From: an uncultured Christensenellaceae bacterium
Lineage (GTDB): Bacteria > Bacillota > Clostridia > Christensenellales > Borkfalkiaceae
DNA: 64,000 nt
Assembly: GCA_910586825.1 (NCBI GenBank)
Contig: CAJUJF010000003.1
Location: 1-64,000, forward strand
Reading direction: 5' to 3'
The first letter of the stretch is position 1. Every line of letters starts with the position of its first letter. Below are positions 52,684 through 62,364 of this stretch, piece by piece. The position numbers and the translations under genes were made by a program. The notes under the pieces were generated by a model that had not been told where the DNA came from, made no database searches, and saw only the letters and a list, made by a program, of their open reading frames with translations.

Positions 52684-55600
52684 TCAGTTCCAATAGATGA
52701 AGGAATCGATATTGAATTTACCGGTGCATTTAACCGTTACCTTATGATTGCCGTCTTTCAGCTCGCCCGAGAGGAACGCCATTTCCGGAGCGCCGTCTTT
52801 CCGGTCTTTCTTCACGATAGAAGTCATTTTCTTGCCGTCGATCGTCACTTCGACTTTTCCGCTTTCCGCCAGCGTGGAAAGCACGCCGAAACGGTTACCC
52901 GTAAATTCGAGTTCGACCGTGGCGCCTTTTTTACCCGCGTAAACGTGTCCGAAGTTCGAGAATGTAGCTTTCGTCTCCCAGCCCGAACTGTATTTCGCGG
53001 ATTCGCTGTCCGGCGAAACCAATTTCCCGTTCGCAACCGTGAAACTGTCCGTAAATCCGATCGCATTGAGCGCGACGCGCCCGTTGTCCGAACCCGTAAT
53101 TTCCAGCTTGTAATAACGGAAGGACGTAGAATCGAACGTGACCGTCGCGTTCTTTCCACGGCGGGAAACGTTGGCGAACGACTGGATCAACGTGAAATCG
53201 TCGAGTTCGGTTCCCTTCGTGCTGCCGTAGAGCTTGAAATTCGACGGGAACCCGATGTTCGCGCCGTTCGATTCGGTATATCCGTACAGCGTCATCGAAT
53301 TCGCCGTAACCGTCTCCTGCATATCCACGACGAGAATGAGCGGTTTCTGTTCGGATACCCAGAAGTCCTGACTCGTATGGATATTGGTCTCGCTGTTGCC
53401 GTCGAAGAGGTTTCCGATATCGAAATGCCCTTCCTCCACGTTCTTGGTCCAAGGCGTATAGTTGCCGGTCACGTAAGTCTGTTTATCGCCGTACGTTTGC
53501 GCCTGCGAATACGTGTACTTATAATCGCGAACATAGAAATAATCGGTGGTGAATTCTCCCGAAACGTATTCGTAATCGTTTCTGAAAGCGTTTGCGTACG
53601 CGACGGAAACGCTTTCGGGCGCTTCGCCGATCAGATTCCCGTCTTCGTCGATGATCCCCTGCGGAGGGGTGAATTTCCCCCAGCCGACGCCGATAAAGCT
53701 TGCCGCGTTGCCCTTTTGCTCCGTAACCAATACCGCTTTGAAGTAAACCCACGTGTCGGCTTTCAGTTCGTAATCTTTGTAAGGGCATTTTTCGTTGAAG
53801 TTGTTGCCGCTCATGAACGCATTGCCCGTCCAATCCTGCGCCGAACCGACGCTTTCGTAAGTCTTTCCGCCGTCGAGCGAAACGTAGAGCGCGACGTTCC
53901 AACGCCCGCGCAGCGCGATGCGGTATTTTCCGTCTTCTTCAACGTGCAGTTTCCCGCTCAGTTCCACAACGCTGTTTGCGGGAAGCATGTCGCCTTCCTG
54001 ATTGGTATACCAGATATCGGCGCTGCAATTCTGCGTTTTGTTGACGTTGTCGCCTTCCGTTTTGGAAACGTAACCCCGATAATCGCTTTCAAACGCTGCC
54101 GCCGCGGTCGCGGGAACGGATCCCTCCGCAAACGTGTAGGTCGTGCGTTCGAGCATGTTTTTGTTCATTTCGTGCGACTGTTCGAATTCCAGAACAATCT
54201 CGAAATCTTCCAATTTATAGTTCTGATACGCGCCGTTGGTCGCTTCGAGCGAAACGGTTACGACGATCTTTCCCGAACGCAGGTTGTTTTTGTCCGGCGT
54301 GAACTTGTACGTTTTTTCGTCCGTTTTCTGAATCGAACCGTATTCGGGTTTCGTGACGTTTTTGATCTTGAAATCGAATCCTTCGGGAAGCACCACGCTG
54401 CCGGAGTGTTCGTTGTCGTTTACGACGTATTTGTTCAGGTCGATCGTGAAATCTTTGCCGTACTCGATCTGGAACGGCTGCATCGTTTCGACCGTCACCT
54501 TTTCTCCGTCGATCGTATAGCTTCTGCCCGTCTGATAGAAGGAAGCGAAGGGAATAAAGGTCGGGAACGAATCTTCGGTATTCTGACCGACGACTTCGTC
54601 CGAAAGCTCCGCGTCCAGAAGTTCGTTGAAATAGAAGGACATGTCGTTGTGCGTCACTTCGCTCCATGCGCGGAAATATCCCGCGTACGACTGACCGTAT
54701 CCGCCCGAACGCTGTACCTGCAATGCGTTCACGAACGCCTCCTGCCCGAAATTGTGCAACAGCGTCGCGTAGAGCGCAAGCCCTTGTTTTCCGTTTTCGA
54801 AACGGTCGGAAGTCAGCTGATCGAGCGCCCAGGTCGCGCTGGTATAGCGATTCCAGCCGCCCAACCCTTCCGCGCCGTAATTGCCCGCTTTTCTCGCGGC
54901 AGAGATCTTGGTGAACAGACTGTATTCCACAAGCGTCATCGCGTTGTTGGTAACTTCGCCGCCGTTCCCGACGCCGTAGCCCTGATAGTTGTGGTTGTAC
55001 TCGTGCATGTTTCCCCAGGCGCCGCTCCTGACGAGCGAGTTATAATTCAGGGAGTTCGACATCCAGCCCGAAGGGCAGTTGACCGAGCGCTGACCGGGGA
55101 ACGCAACCGCCGCGCCCGCCGCAACGAAGGGCTCGTACAGGAATACGATGCCCTGCGTGGATACTTTGGTGGAGACGAGAGACACCTTATCCCAATACTT
55201 CGCCGCCTTGTAAAGGTCGTCGTACGAGAACGCTTTGGCGTATTTTAAGGGCCCCGAATGAAGCACGCCGTTATCCCACACTTCGAGATCGAAATAAGGC
55301 GCGGTGGACTTCGCGTTCTCCTCGAACTCCTGTGGCGTGGTATAGCCGAGAATAAAGTGCGAATATCTCACGCCGCCCGAAACGGTGACCGAAAAATTCA
55401 CGCGTTCGTCGCGCACGTAGATGGGTCCGCCAAGATAAGAGCCCACGTAAGCGGTATACGTCTTCGTCTCTTCGTCGAAGGTCGCCGTACTCTTATCCAC
55501 TTCCATCGTGTTGAGAATGACGGGCATGCGGTTCATCTGGTTTTTCGCCGTCCAGATATTGTTCGCCTTGCCGTTGTAAAGCGCCTGACCGATATGTACG

Positions 55601-56298
55601 ACAATGCCGTTTGTGGCGTTCATATCCTCTTCGCTGATCTCGATTTTGATGATCTCGCCCGCAGGCGCGTACATCCCCGTGAGATCGTAATAACTCGTGT
55701 ACGCTCTCGGCCCATAAGTCAGCCGCTTCTTGATCGCGGGTTCGTCGTCCGAAACGTTGCCCTCGTAAAGTCCGTCCGCAGCGGTATGTTTATAAAGCTG
55801 TCTGTGATTGCCGTTTTCATCGTTCACCGGCGTGCCGTCTTTCAGATAGAGGTAGCCGTTCTGATCCATCTTCTCGTACGGACCGCCCCCGTTCCAGGTC
55901 TGCTTGGTCGTCAACGAATTCGCTTCCCGAATCAGCGCGTTTCTTGCCGCGACCTGCTCTTCCCCCGTTCCGAGAACTTCTCTGAGCTGATAACCGAATT
56001 TGGGATACCCCGACGGAAGTCCGCCGTCGTGCATCTCTTTCGGAATATTGCGTTTTACCGTTCCGAGGTACTCCGCCTGATACGCCGCGCGCGTCGTGGA
56101 TTGATATGCGTTTTTGAAACCGTCTCCCGACGACGATCCGCACGCGCTCATCAGCCCTACGCCTGCGGCGAGAATCCCGCACATCGCAACCGAAGCCGCG
56201 ACGGCGACAAGCGTTCTTAACTTTTTGCCAAAGGGTCTTGCCGTAACGGAATCGGTTACGGCTTCCGTCGCAATCCTTTCTCTGTTTTTCCGTTTCAT
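52684..56298 (-). CDS. M60-family metallopeptidase lipoprotein with glycan-binding domains
   Basis: This 1204-residue secreted protein has a lipobox at GVGLMSAC (Cys53). The N-terminal cytosolic stretch of about 27 residues is unusually long. The M60 (gluzincin) zinc site is HEYNH at residues 432-436, with the third ligand expected at Glu448 in GNGGEVTNN. M60 peptidases of gut bacteria cut mucin-type glycoproteins. The part from about 790 to 900 resembles a PA14-like module. About 925-1065 is an F5/8 type C (CBM32-like) module (NLFDGNSETNIHTS, FRYYKLEITGSDNG), and a beta module closes the protein (ATVELEFTGNRFG). It is monocistronic with its own promoter and terminator. Confidence 0.9.
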   Translation of the reverse strand: MKRKNRERIATEAVTDSVTARPFGKKLRTLVAVAASVAMCGILAAGVGLMSACGSSSGDGFKNAYQSTTRAAYQAEYLGTVKRNIPKEMHDGGLPSGYPKFGYQLREVLGTGEEQVAARNALIREANSLTTKQTWNGGGPYEKMDQNGYLYLKDGTPVNDENGNHRQLYKHTAADGLYEGNVSDDEPAIKKRLTYGPRAYTSYYDLTGMYAPAGEIIKIEISEEDMNATNGIVVHIGQALYNGKANNIWTAKNQMNRMPVILNTMEVDKSTATFDEETKTYTAYVGSYLGGPIYVRDERVNFSVTVSGGVRYSHFILGYTTPQEFEENAKSTAPYFDLEVWDNGVLHSGPLKYAKAFSYDDLYKAAKYWDKVSLVSTKVSTQGIVFLYEPFVAAGAAVAFPGQRSVNCPSGWMSNSLNYNSLVRSGAWGNMHEYNHNYQGYGVGNGGEVTNNAMTLVEYSLFTKISAARKAGNYGAEGLGGWNRYTSATWALDQLTSDRFENGKQGLALYATLLHNFGQEAFVNALQVQRSGGYGQSYAGYFRAWSEVTHNDMSFYFNELLDAELSDEVVGQNTEDSFPTFIPFASFYQTGRSYTIDGEKVTVETMQPFQIEYGKDFTIDLNKYVVNDNEHSGSVVLPEGFDFKIKNVTKPEYGSIQKTDEKTYKFTPDKNNLRSGKIVVTVSLEATNGAYQNYKLEDFEIVLEFEQSHEMNKNMLERTTYTFAEGSVPATAAAAFESDYRGYVSKTEGDNVNKTQNCSADIWYTNQEGDMLPANSVVELSGKLHVEEDGKYRIALRGRWNVALYVSLDGGKTYESVGSAQDWTGNAFMSGNNFNEKCPYKDYELKADTWVYFKAVLVTEQKGNAASFIGVGWGKFTPPQGIIDEDGNLIGEAPESVSVAYANAFRNDYEYVSGEFTTDYFYVRDYKYTYSQAQTYGDKQTYVTGNYTPWTKNVEEGHFDIGNLFDGNSETNIHTSQDFWVSEQKPLILVVDMQETVTANSMTLYGYTESNGANIGFPSNFKLYGSTKGTELDDFTLIQSFANVSRRGKNATVTFDSTSFRYYKLEITGSDNGRVALNAIGFTDSFTVANGKLVSPDSESAKYSSGWETKATFSNFGHVYAGKKGATVELEFTGNRFGVLSTLAESGKVEVTIDGKKMTSIVKKDRKDGAPEMAFLSGELKDGNHKVTVKCTGKFNIDSFIYWN

Positions 56299-56344
56299 AT
56301 AACGATCTCCTTTTCATACGGACGAAATCGTCCGATTTTCATTC

Positions 56345-56372
56345 ATTATAGCATGCAAAAATTTTTTGTCAC
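56345..56372 (-). promoter_or_regulatory. Promoter of the M60 peptidase gene
   Basis: GTGACA (56372-56367), 16-base spacer, TATAAT (56350-56345). The leader holds a small GGACG/CGTCC hairpin and an AAAGGAG ribosome site. Confidence 0.72.
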
Positions 56373-56488
56373 GCGTTTTTCGGTGGGAATCGGCGGAATT
56401 TTATCCGAAACCCGTCCGTTTTTGTCTTTTTCGACGCGGACGGCGCACCGCCGAACTTCCTTGCGTATTCTTTATTTTATCGGAAAAC

Positions 56489-58669
56489 TTAACGTTTTTC
56501 CTTGACTTTATCCTTTCGCATCGTGAGCGAAATGCGCTTTTTCTTCTCGTCCGCTTCCAGAACCCAGACGGTCACGACGTCGCCGACCGAGAGCGCTTCG
56601 GACGGGTGACGGATAAAGTGATCGCAGATCTGGGAAATATGCACGAGCCCGTCCTGATGCACGCCGATATCGACGAACGCGCCGAAGTCGATCACGTTGC
56701 GCACCGTGCCTTTCAGTTCCATTCCCGGCATCAGGTCTTTGATGTCCAAAACGTCGGTACGGAGCACGGGCGCGGGCAATTCGTCGCGCGGATCCCGTCC
56801 GGGTTTTTTCAGTTCCGTCGTGATATCGAAGAGCGTTGGAAGACCTACCTCGCACTCCTTCGCCGCCTTTTCCTCGCCGTAACGGTTAAGGCGTTCCATT
56901 AAATTATAGAGCTTTCCCGTCCGCACGTCTTCCATCGTATATCCGCAAAGCGCGATGAGTTTTTCCGCCGCCGCATACGATTCGGGGTGCACGGACGTAT
57001 TGTCGAGCACCTGCTTGCTCTCGGGAACGCGAAGGAACCCCGCGCACTGCTCGTACGCTTTCGCGCCGAGCTTCGGCACCTTTAACAGCTGTTTGCGGGA
57101 AGTGAACGTGCCGTTCTCCTCGCGGTATTTTACCACGTTCGCGGCGACGCCCGCATTCAGCCCCGAAACGCGCGCGAGCAACGGCGCGGATGCGGTGTTC
57201 AAATCCACCCCGACGGCATTTACGCAATCCTCCACGACGCCGTCCAGCGTTTCGGACAGTCTCTTTTCCGGCATATCGTGCTGATACTGTCCCACGCCGA
57301 TCGATTTGGGATCGATCTTGACGAGTTCCGCAAGAGGATCCTGCAAGCGGCGGGCGATGGAAACCGCGGAACGGAGATTGACGTCGTAATCGGGAAACTC
57401 TTTCGCCGCCAGAGGCGAAGCGGAATAGACCGACGCGCCGGCTTCGTTCACGATCATGTACGAAACCCCCGCGCCCGCGCCGAGCCCCGAGATGAGCTCC
57501 ACCGTCATCTGTTCGGTTTCGCGGCTCGCCGTACCGTTCCCGATCGCGATATGCTTTACCTTGTGCCTGCGGATCATGAACGAGAGCTTTTCGATGCACT
57601 CGCGTTTCTGACGCTCGCCGTACGTGGGATAGACCACCGCGGTGTCCAGCACCTTTCCCGTACCGTCCACGACCGCGACTTTACAGCCCATGCGATAGCC
57701 GGGATCCAGCCCCATGGTGACGAAGCCCTTGACGGGCGGCTGCATCAACAGCGGACGCAGGTTGAGCGCAAACTGCCCGATCGCACCTTCGCACGCCGTC
57801 TCGGTAAGCGCGGCGCGGATCTCCCGTTCGATGGAGGGCGCGATCAGGCGGTCGTAAGCGTCTTCCGCCGCCGCGCGGACGAATTCCGTCGAGGCGCAAG
57901 GCGACTTCAAAACCCGATCGGTCGCGAACTTCACCGCGACGTCGCGGTTCATATCGACGTTCACCTTTAAAACTTCTTCCCGCTCCCCGCGGTTCATGGC
58001 AAGCACCTGATGCCCCTGCACTTTCCGCACGGGAGAGGAAAACGCATAATAATTGCGGTATACGGTGTCCTCCGGATCCTTCTTCGCCGCCGCCGAAACG
58101 ATGTCCGCGCGCTCGGTATACAGTTCGCGCAAAGACTTGCGGATCTCCGCGTCGTCGGAAATCATCTCCGCGACGATATCCGCCGCGCCCGCGAGCGCTT
58201 CTTCCGCGGTGTTCACGCCGTTTTCTTCGCTGACATATTTTTTCGCTTCCTCGGCGGGAGACGGACAATCCGGCTCCTGCGCGAAGAGCAGTTCCGCAAG
58301 CGGGGCAAGACCCTTTTCCCGCGCGACGGTCGCGCGCGTGCGGCGTTTCTGTTTATAAGGACGGTAAAGATCCTCCACTTCGGCAAGCGTCGCGGCGGCG
58401 TCGATCGCGGCGGCGAGCTCCTCCGTCAGTTTTCCCTGATTTTCGATCGAGGTCTTGACTTCCTGTCTGCGCGTTTCGAGATTTCTCAGGTACGCCAATC
58501 TGTCCGCAAGCGTACGGATCGTCTGATCGTCCATCGTGCCGTGCATTTCCTTGCGGTAGCGCGCGATGAAGGGAACGGTATTCCCTTCGTCCAACAGCGT
58601 TACCACGTTTTGCACGTGTTCTTCTTTTTTTTCGAGTTCCTGTGCGAGAATCTGTACGATCGTCTGCAT
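56489..58669 (-). CDS. tex: Tex-like RNA-binding transcription accessory protein
   Basis: This 726-residue protein has the full Tex architecture. An N-terminal helical part includes GNTVPFIARYRKEMHG. A YqgF-like RNase H fold around 320-450 contains GLDPGYRMGCKVAVVD, then two helix-hairpin-helix motifs (LNTASAPLLARVSGL). The C-terminal S1 domain starts near 650 (GMELKGTVRNVIDFGAFVDIGVHQDGLVHISQI). It binds nucleic acid and is linked to transcription and RNA quality control in several bacteria. The start at 58669 follows AAGGAG; a longer frame to 58732 would overlap the promoter and is rejected. Confidence 0.95.
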   Translation of the reverse strand: MQTIVQILAQELEKKEEHVQNVVTLLDEGNTVPFIARYRKEMHGTMDDQTIRTLADRLAYLRNLETRRQEVKTSIENQGKLTEELAAAIDAAATLAEVEDLYRPYKQKRRTRATVAREKGLAPLAELLFAQEPDCPSPAEEAKKYVSEENGVNTAEEALAGAADIVAEMISDDAEIRKSLRELYTERADIVSAAAKKDPEDTVYRNYYAFSSPVRKVQGHQVLAMNRGEREEVLKVNVDMNRDVAVKFATDRVLKSPCASTEFVRAAAEDAYDRLIAPSIEREIRAALTETACEGAIGQFALNLRPLLMQPPVKGFVTMGLDPGYRMGCKVAVVDGTGKVLDTAVVYPTYGERQKRECIEKLSFMIRRHKVKHIAIGNGTASRETEQMTVELISGLGAGAGVSYMIVNEAGASVYSASPLAAKEFPDYDVNLRSAVSIARRLQDPLAELVKIDPKSIGVGQYQHDMPEKRLSETLDGVVEDCVNAVGVDLNTASAPLLARVSGLNAGVAANVVKYREENGTFTSRKQLLKVPKLGAKAYEQCAGFLRVPESKQVLDNTSVHPESYAAAEKLIALCGYTMEDVRTGKLYNLMERLNRYGEEKAAKECEVGLPTLFDITTELKKPGRDPRDELPAPVLRTDVLDIKDLMPGMELKGTVRNVIDFGAFVDIGVHQDGLVHISQICDHFIRHPSEALSVGDVVTVWVLEADEKKKRISLTMRKDKVKEKR

Positions 58670-58703
58670 CGTTTTTTCGCTCCTTCGTTTTTTCAGCCGA
58701 ATT

Positions 58704-58732
58704 ATCATATCATAATATTCGGAATTTGGCAA
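58704..58732 (-). promoter_or_regulatory. Promoter of tex
   Basis: TTGCCA (58732-58727), 17-base spacer, TATGAT (58709-58704). Confidence 0.65.
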
Positions 58733-58756
58733 GTTTTGAGCGCAAATTTCCGCATG

Positions 58757-58786
58757 AAAAAAACCGCCCCGAAAAGAGCGGTTTTT
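58757..58786 (-). terminator. Intrinsic terminator of the hemolysin III family gene
   Basis: A stem AAAACCGC/GCGGTTTT with a loop of about ten bases, running into T on the minus strand. Confidence 0.8.
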
Positions 58787-58798
58787 GAAAGATACGCT

Positions 58799-59491
58799 TT
58801 ACAGCAACATCAAGAGGATACTCGCAAAGTGCAACGCGGTTCCCGCAAGATCGAACAAATGCCATACCGCGTGAAAGTACCGCACTTTTTTTCCGAGCGC
58901 GAAAAACACGATCCCGCCGGTGTAGGCGATCCCGCCCGCGAGCAACAGCCAAAGGCACGCGGGCGACACCAGCCCCGCAAGTTTGCCGAAGCCGAGTAGC
59001 GCCAGCCAGCCCATCGTGATATAAAACGCCATCGAAATCCCTTTGACCGCTTTGTTGTTCATGGCGATCGCGTTCATCGTGATCCCCGCCGCCGCGCAAG
59101 CCCATTCGATCGCGAGCGTGGCGATCCCGAGCGCAGTGCCGCCCAACGCGATGATGCAATAGGGCGTATAAGTCCCCGCAATGAGAAGATAGATCGTACA
59201 GTGATCGAAAATGCGGAACACGCCCTTCGCCCTGCCGTTGGGAAGAAAGTGATACAGCGCGCTCATCGTGTACAGCACGATAATACTGCAACAGAATACC
59301 GACGTGGCGACCATCGCCGCCGCCGAGGGATAGGCGAAGATGCACAGCGCGATCCAGGCGGCGACGCCGAACGCGCCGCCGACGATATGCGATACCGCGT
59401 TAAAAATCTCCTCCCCTTTCGTATAAAAGGAAGAAAACCCCTTTTTCTTTTTGGGAACGGACGACGAACGTCCTTTGACCGTTGCTTCCAT
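58799..59491 (-). CDS. Hemolysin III (TrhA/YqfA) family membrane protein
   Basis: This 230-residue membrane protein has seven predicted spans. Family landmarks are GEEIFNAVSHIVGG at the start, SALYHF in the third segment region, IFDHCTIYLLIAGTYTP and the final WHLFDLAGTALHF, with conserved His, Asp and Ser that form the metal site of the PAQR/HlyIII fold. TrhA of Escherichia coli is linked to membrane energetics; cytolytic activity is shown only for a few members, so the name should not be read as toxin. Start after CGGAG. Monocistronic. Confidence 0.93.
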   Translation of the reverse strand: MEATVKGRSSSVPKKKKGFSSFYTKGEEIFNAVSHIVGGAFGVAAWIALCIFAYPSAAAMVATSVFCCSIIVLYTMSALYHFLPNGRAKGVFRIFDHCTIYLLIAGTYTPYCIIALGGTALGIATLAIEWACAAAGITMNAIAMNNKAVKGISMAFYITMGWLALLGFGKLAGLVSPACLWLLLAGGIAYTGGIVFFALGKKVRYFHAVWHLFDLAGTALHFASILLMLL

Positions 59492-59627
59492 AACAAACTC
59501 CGTTTAGAAATTTTGCTTACGAAAACAGTATATCCCAAACCGCCGAAAAAGAAAACCTATTGCCCCCGAACGGAATCCTACTCTTTTTTTCGGCGTTTCT
59601 ACCGCCCGAACCGCCGATTCTACTCTG

Positions 59628-59664
59628 AAAAACAGCCGCTCTACCGAACGTAGAGCGGCTGTTT
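59628..59664. terminator. Bidirectional terminator-like hairpin
   Basis: A stem of about 15 bp (AAACAGCCGCTCTA with TAGAGCGGCTGTTT) with A and T tracts on both sides, in the 263-base gap between the hemolysin III gene and the small zinc-ribbon gene. Nothing else is seen in this gap except the neighbouring terminator. Confidence 0.75.
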
Positions 59665-59728
59665 TGTTACGGCGGCGGAAATATTTCTTGCTTGTTCGGA
59701 CTGCGCGCCTCCCCGCGGCGAGAGAACG

Positions 59729-59754
59729 AAAAAAACTCAACCGAGGGTTGAGTT
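59729..59754 (-). terminator. Intrinsic terminator of the small zinc-ribbon gene
   Basis: A 9-bp stem AACTCAACC/GGTTGAGTT directly after the stop codon, then T on the minus strand. Confidence 0.85.
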
Positions 59755-60042
59755 TTACGATTTCATCGTTAATACGACGATGACGACGATCGCGGCGACG
59801 GCAAAACCGATGACCGTTCCGACGGTTTTCAGTTTCCGCGCCGTATTTTCGTTCATCGGTCTGTATCCGCGCGGCGTCAGTTCCCCGCCGCAATAAGGAC
59901 ACTGCGTCATGTGATCGAGTACGCTCTGTCCGCAATGCGGACAATCGACGGCGTGCTTTTCGAGCTTCTTCCGCCGCTTTTCCCGCCGCGCCGCCTCGCG
60001 TTCTTTTTCGTACGCCTTTTTTTCTTCTTCCGTCATCTTCAT
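59755..60042 (-). CDS. Small zinc-ribbon protein with a C-terminal membrane segment
   Basis: This 95-residue protein starts with a very charged helix (residues 1-30, EEEKKAYEKEREAARREKRR). A zinc ribbon with four cysteines follows (CPHCGQSVLDHMTQCPYCGG), and one membrane segment lies at residues 73-91 (TVGTVIGFAVAAIVVIVVL). Function unknown. The predicted promoter leaves no room for a ribosome site: TATAAT ends 6 bases before the ATG at 60042, so the mRNA may be leaderless. A second ATG at 60036 is possible but has no ribosome site either. Confidence 0.78.
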   Translation of the reverse strand: MKMTEEEKKAYEKEREAARREKRRKKLEKHAVDCPHCGQSVLDHMTQCPYCGGELTPRGYRPMNENTARKLKTVGTVIGFAVAAIVVIVVLTMKS

Positions 60043-60048
60043 ACCGGC

Positions 60049-60077
60049 ATTATAACATGCGCGCGCAAAAAACGCAA
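60049..60077 (-). promoter_or_regulatory. Promoter directly upstream of the small zinc-ribbon gene
   Basis: TTGCGT (60077-60072), 17-base spacer, TATAAT (60054-60049). It lies in the 39-base gap after pflB and places the start site at or next to the ATG. Confidence 0.6.
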
Positions 60078-60081
60078 CCTT

Positions 60082-62337
60082 TTACATGCTCTCGTGAATG
60101 GTACGGGAAATGACGTCGTCCTGCTGCTGTTTGGTGAGTTTGATGAAGTTGACCGCATACCCGCTCACGCGGATGGTGAGCTGCGGGTATTTTTCGGGAT
60201 GCGCCTGCGCGTCGAGCAGCGTATCGCGGTTGAACACGTTCACGTTCAGATGATGCCCGCCGTTCCCCGTATAGCCGTCGAGCATGGCAACGAGATTATC
60301 CGTCTGCCGCGCGCGCTCCTTGCCGAGCGAGTATGGAGTGATCGAAAAGGTGTTCGAAATCCCGTCTCGCGAATCCTCGTAGGGGAGTTTCGCAACCGAT
60401 TCGAGAGACGCGAGCGCGCCTTTCGAATCCCGACCGTGCATGGGATTCGCGCCGGGCGCCAGCGGTTCGCCCGCCCTTCTTCCGTCCGGCGTGTTTCCGG
60501 TATTTTTGCCGTAGACGACGTTCGACGTGATCGTGAGAATGGAAGTCGTCGCGAGCGATTCGCGGTACGTCGCATGACTGCGGATCTTGTTCATGAACGT
60601 CCTGACCAGCCAGACGGCAAGCTCGTCTACGCGGTCGTCGTTGTTGCCGTACTTGGGGAAATCTCCCTCGATCCGGAAATCGGTGACGATCCCGTTTTCG
60701 TCCCGTACGGGATAGACTTTGGCGTACTTGATCGCGGAGAGGCTGTCGGCGGCGCACGAAAGACCGGCGATTCCCGTCGCGAAAAATCTGCGCACTTTGG
60801 TGTCGTGCAAAGACATTTCGAGCGCCTCGTAACAATACTTGTCGTGCATATAATGGATCACGTTGAGAGTGTTGACGTACAGTCCCGCAAGCCAGCTCAT
60901 CATCTGGTCGTATTTTTCGAGCACCTCTTCGAAATCCAGCGCGCCGTCGCTTTCAACGGGCTGGAATTCGGGAGAAACCTGCAACGGAAGCCCCGTCTTT
61001 TTGTCCTTTACAAGCTCGTCTTTCCCGCCGTTGATCGCGTAAAGCAGACACTTGGCGAGATTCGCGCGCGCGCCGAAGAACTGCATGTCTTTGCCGACCC
61101 GCATGCAGGACACGCAACACGCGATACAGTAGTCGTCGCCCATTTCGGGACGCATAAGATCGTCGCTTTCGTATTGGATCGCAGAAGTTTTTACGGAGAC
61201 TTCCGCGCAGAAGTTTTTAAAGTTCTCGGGTAAGTTCTGCGACCACAGCACGGTGAGGTTGGGTTCGGGCGCGGGGCCGAGATTGACGAGGGTATGCAGG
61301 ATGCGGAAGCTGTTCTTGGTGACGAGCGTCCTGCCGTCCACCCCCATTCCGCCGATGGACTCGGTCACCCAGGTCGGATCGCCGCTGAACAGTGCGTTGT
61401 ATTCTTTAGTACGCATGAACTTCACGACGCGCAGTTTCATGACGAAATGATCCATCAGTTCCTGCGCCTGCAATTCGGTGAGTTTTCCCTCTTCGAGATC
61501 GCGCTGAATATAGATATCGAGGAAGGTAGACGTTCTGCCGATGCTCATCGCCGCGCCGTTCTGGTCTTTTACGGCGGCGAGATAGCCGAAGTACAGCCAT
61601 TGCACGGCTTCCTGCGCAGTTTCGGCGGGCGCGGAAATATCGTATCCGTATTCCGCCGCCATTTCCTTCAACGCCTTCAAGGCTTTGATCTGTTCGGAGA
61701 GTTCTTCGCGGTCGCGGATCTTGTCGGGCGTCATGTCCCCGTCCAAAAGCAGTTTTTCCGCCTCTTTCCGCGCGATCAAAAAGTCGACGCCGTACAGCGC
61801 GACGCGCCGATAGTCGCCCACGATCCTGCCGCGCCCGTAAGTATCGGGCAATCCCGTAAGAATGTGCGCGGTGCGCGCGCGGCGCATTTCCGGCGTATAC
61901 GCGTCGTAGACGCCGTCGTTATGCGTCTTGCGGTATTTGCAGATCTCCTTCACCTTCGGATCCAGCTCGTATCCGTACATTTTGAGCGATTCTTCCGCCA
62001 TGCGGATTCCGCCGAAGGGCAACAGCCCGCGCTTGAACGGCTCGTCCGTTTGAAGTCCGACGATTTTTTCGAGGTTTTTGTCGAAATATCCCGCTTTATG
62101 GCTGTTTACGCGGGAAATGACCGCGGTATCCGCGTCGTAGACGCCGCCGCGGGCGCGTTCCTTTTGAGAAAGATCGAGCACCTGCTCCCACAGTTTCGCG
62201 GTCGCTTCCGTCGCGGGCGCGAGAAACGCGCCGTCCCCTTCGTACGGGGTATAATTCCGTTGAATGAAATCGCGTACGTCGATCTCTCCGTCGCTCCATT
62301 TTCCGCGCGCAAACCCGCGCCAAGCCGTATTTTCCAT
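60082..62337 (-). CDS. pflB: Formate C-acetyltransferase (pyruvate formate-lyase)
   Basis: This glycyl radical enzyme converts pyruvate and CoA to formate and acetyl-CoA in anaerobic fermentation. The protein is 751 residues, full length. The adjacent catalytic cysteines are Cys407-Cys408 in IACCVSCMRVGKD, and the radical glycine is Gly726 in RVSGYAVNF near the C-terminus. The two together with FGGIRMAEESLKMYGYE distinguish it from glycerol dehydratase-type relatives. The ATG at 62337 follows AAAAGGAG. It lies 27 bases downstream of pflA, and both are under the ZTP riboswitch. Confidence 0.97.
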   Translation of the reverse strand: MENTAWRGFARGKWSDGEIDVRDFIQRNYTPYEGDGAFLAPATEATAKLWEQVLDLSQKERARGGVYDADTAVISRVNSHKAGYFDKNLEKIVGLQTDEPFKRGLLPFGGIRMAEESLKMYGYELDPKVKEICKYRKTHNDGVYDAYTPEMRRARTAHILTGLPDTYGRGRIVGDYRRVALYGVDFLIARKEAEKLLLDGDMTPDKIRDREELSEQIKALKALKEMAAEYGYDISAPAETAQEAVQWLYFGYLAAVKDQNGAAMSIGRTSTFLDIYIQRDLEEGKLTELQAQELMDHFVMKLRVVKFMRTKEYNALFSGDPTWVTESIGGMGVDGRTLVTKNSFRILHTLVNLGPAPEPNLTVLWSQNLPENFKNFCAEVSVKTSAIQYESDDLMRPEMGDDYCIACCVSCMRVGKDMQFFGARANLAKCLLYAINGGKDELVKDKKTGLPLQVSPEFQPVESDGALDFEEVLEKYDQMMSWLAGLYVNTLNVIHYMHDKYCYEALEMSLHDTKVRRFFATGIAGLSCAADSLSAIKYAKVYPVRDENGIVTDFRIEGDFPKYGNNDDRVDELAVWLVRTFMNKIRSHATYRESLATTSILTITSNVVYGKNTGNTPDGRRAGEPLAPGANPMHGRDSKGALASLESVAKLPYEDSRDGISNTFSITPYSLGKERARQTDNLVAMLDGYTGNGGHHLNVNVFNRDTLLDAQAHPEKYPQLTIRVSGYAVNFIKLTKQQQDDVISRTIHESM

Positions 62338-62364
62338 ATTCGCTCCTTTTCGCCCGATGCGAAC

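Noticed and set aside
58799..59491. Hemolysin toxin
   Set aside because: The HlyIII/TrhA fold is a general membrane protein family; the name alone is no evidence for cytolysis.
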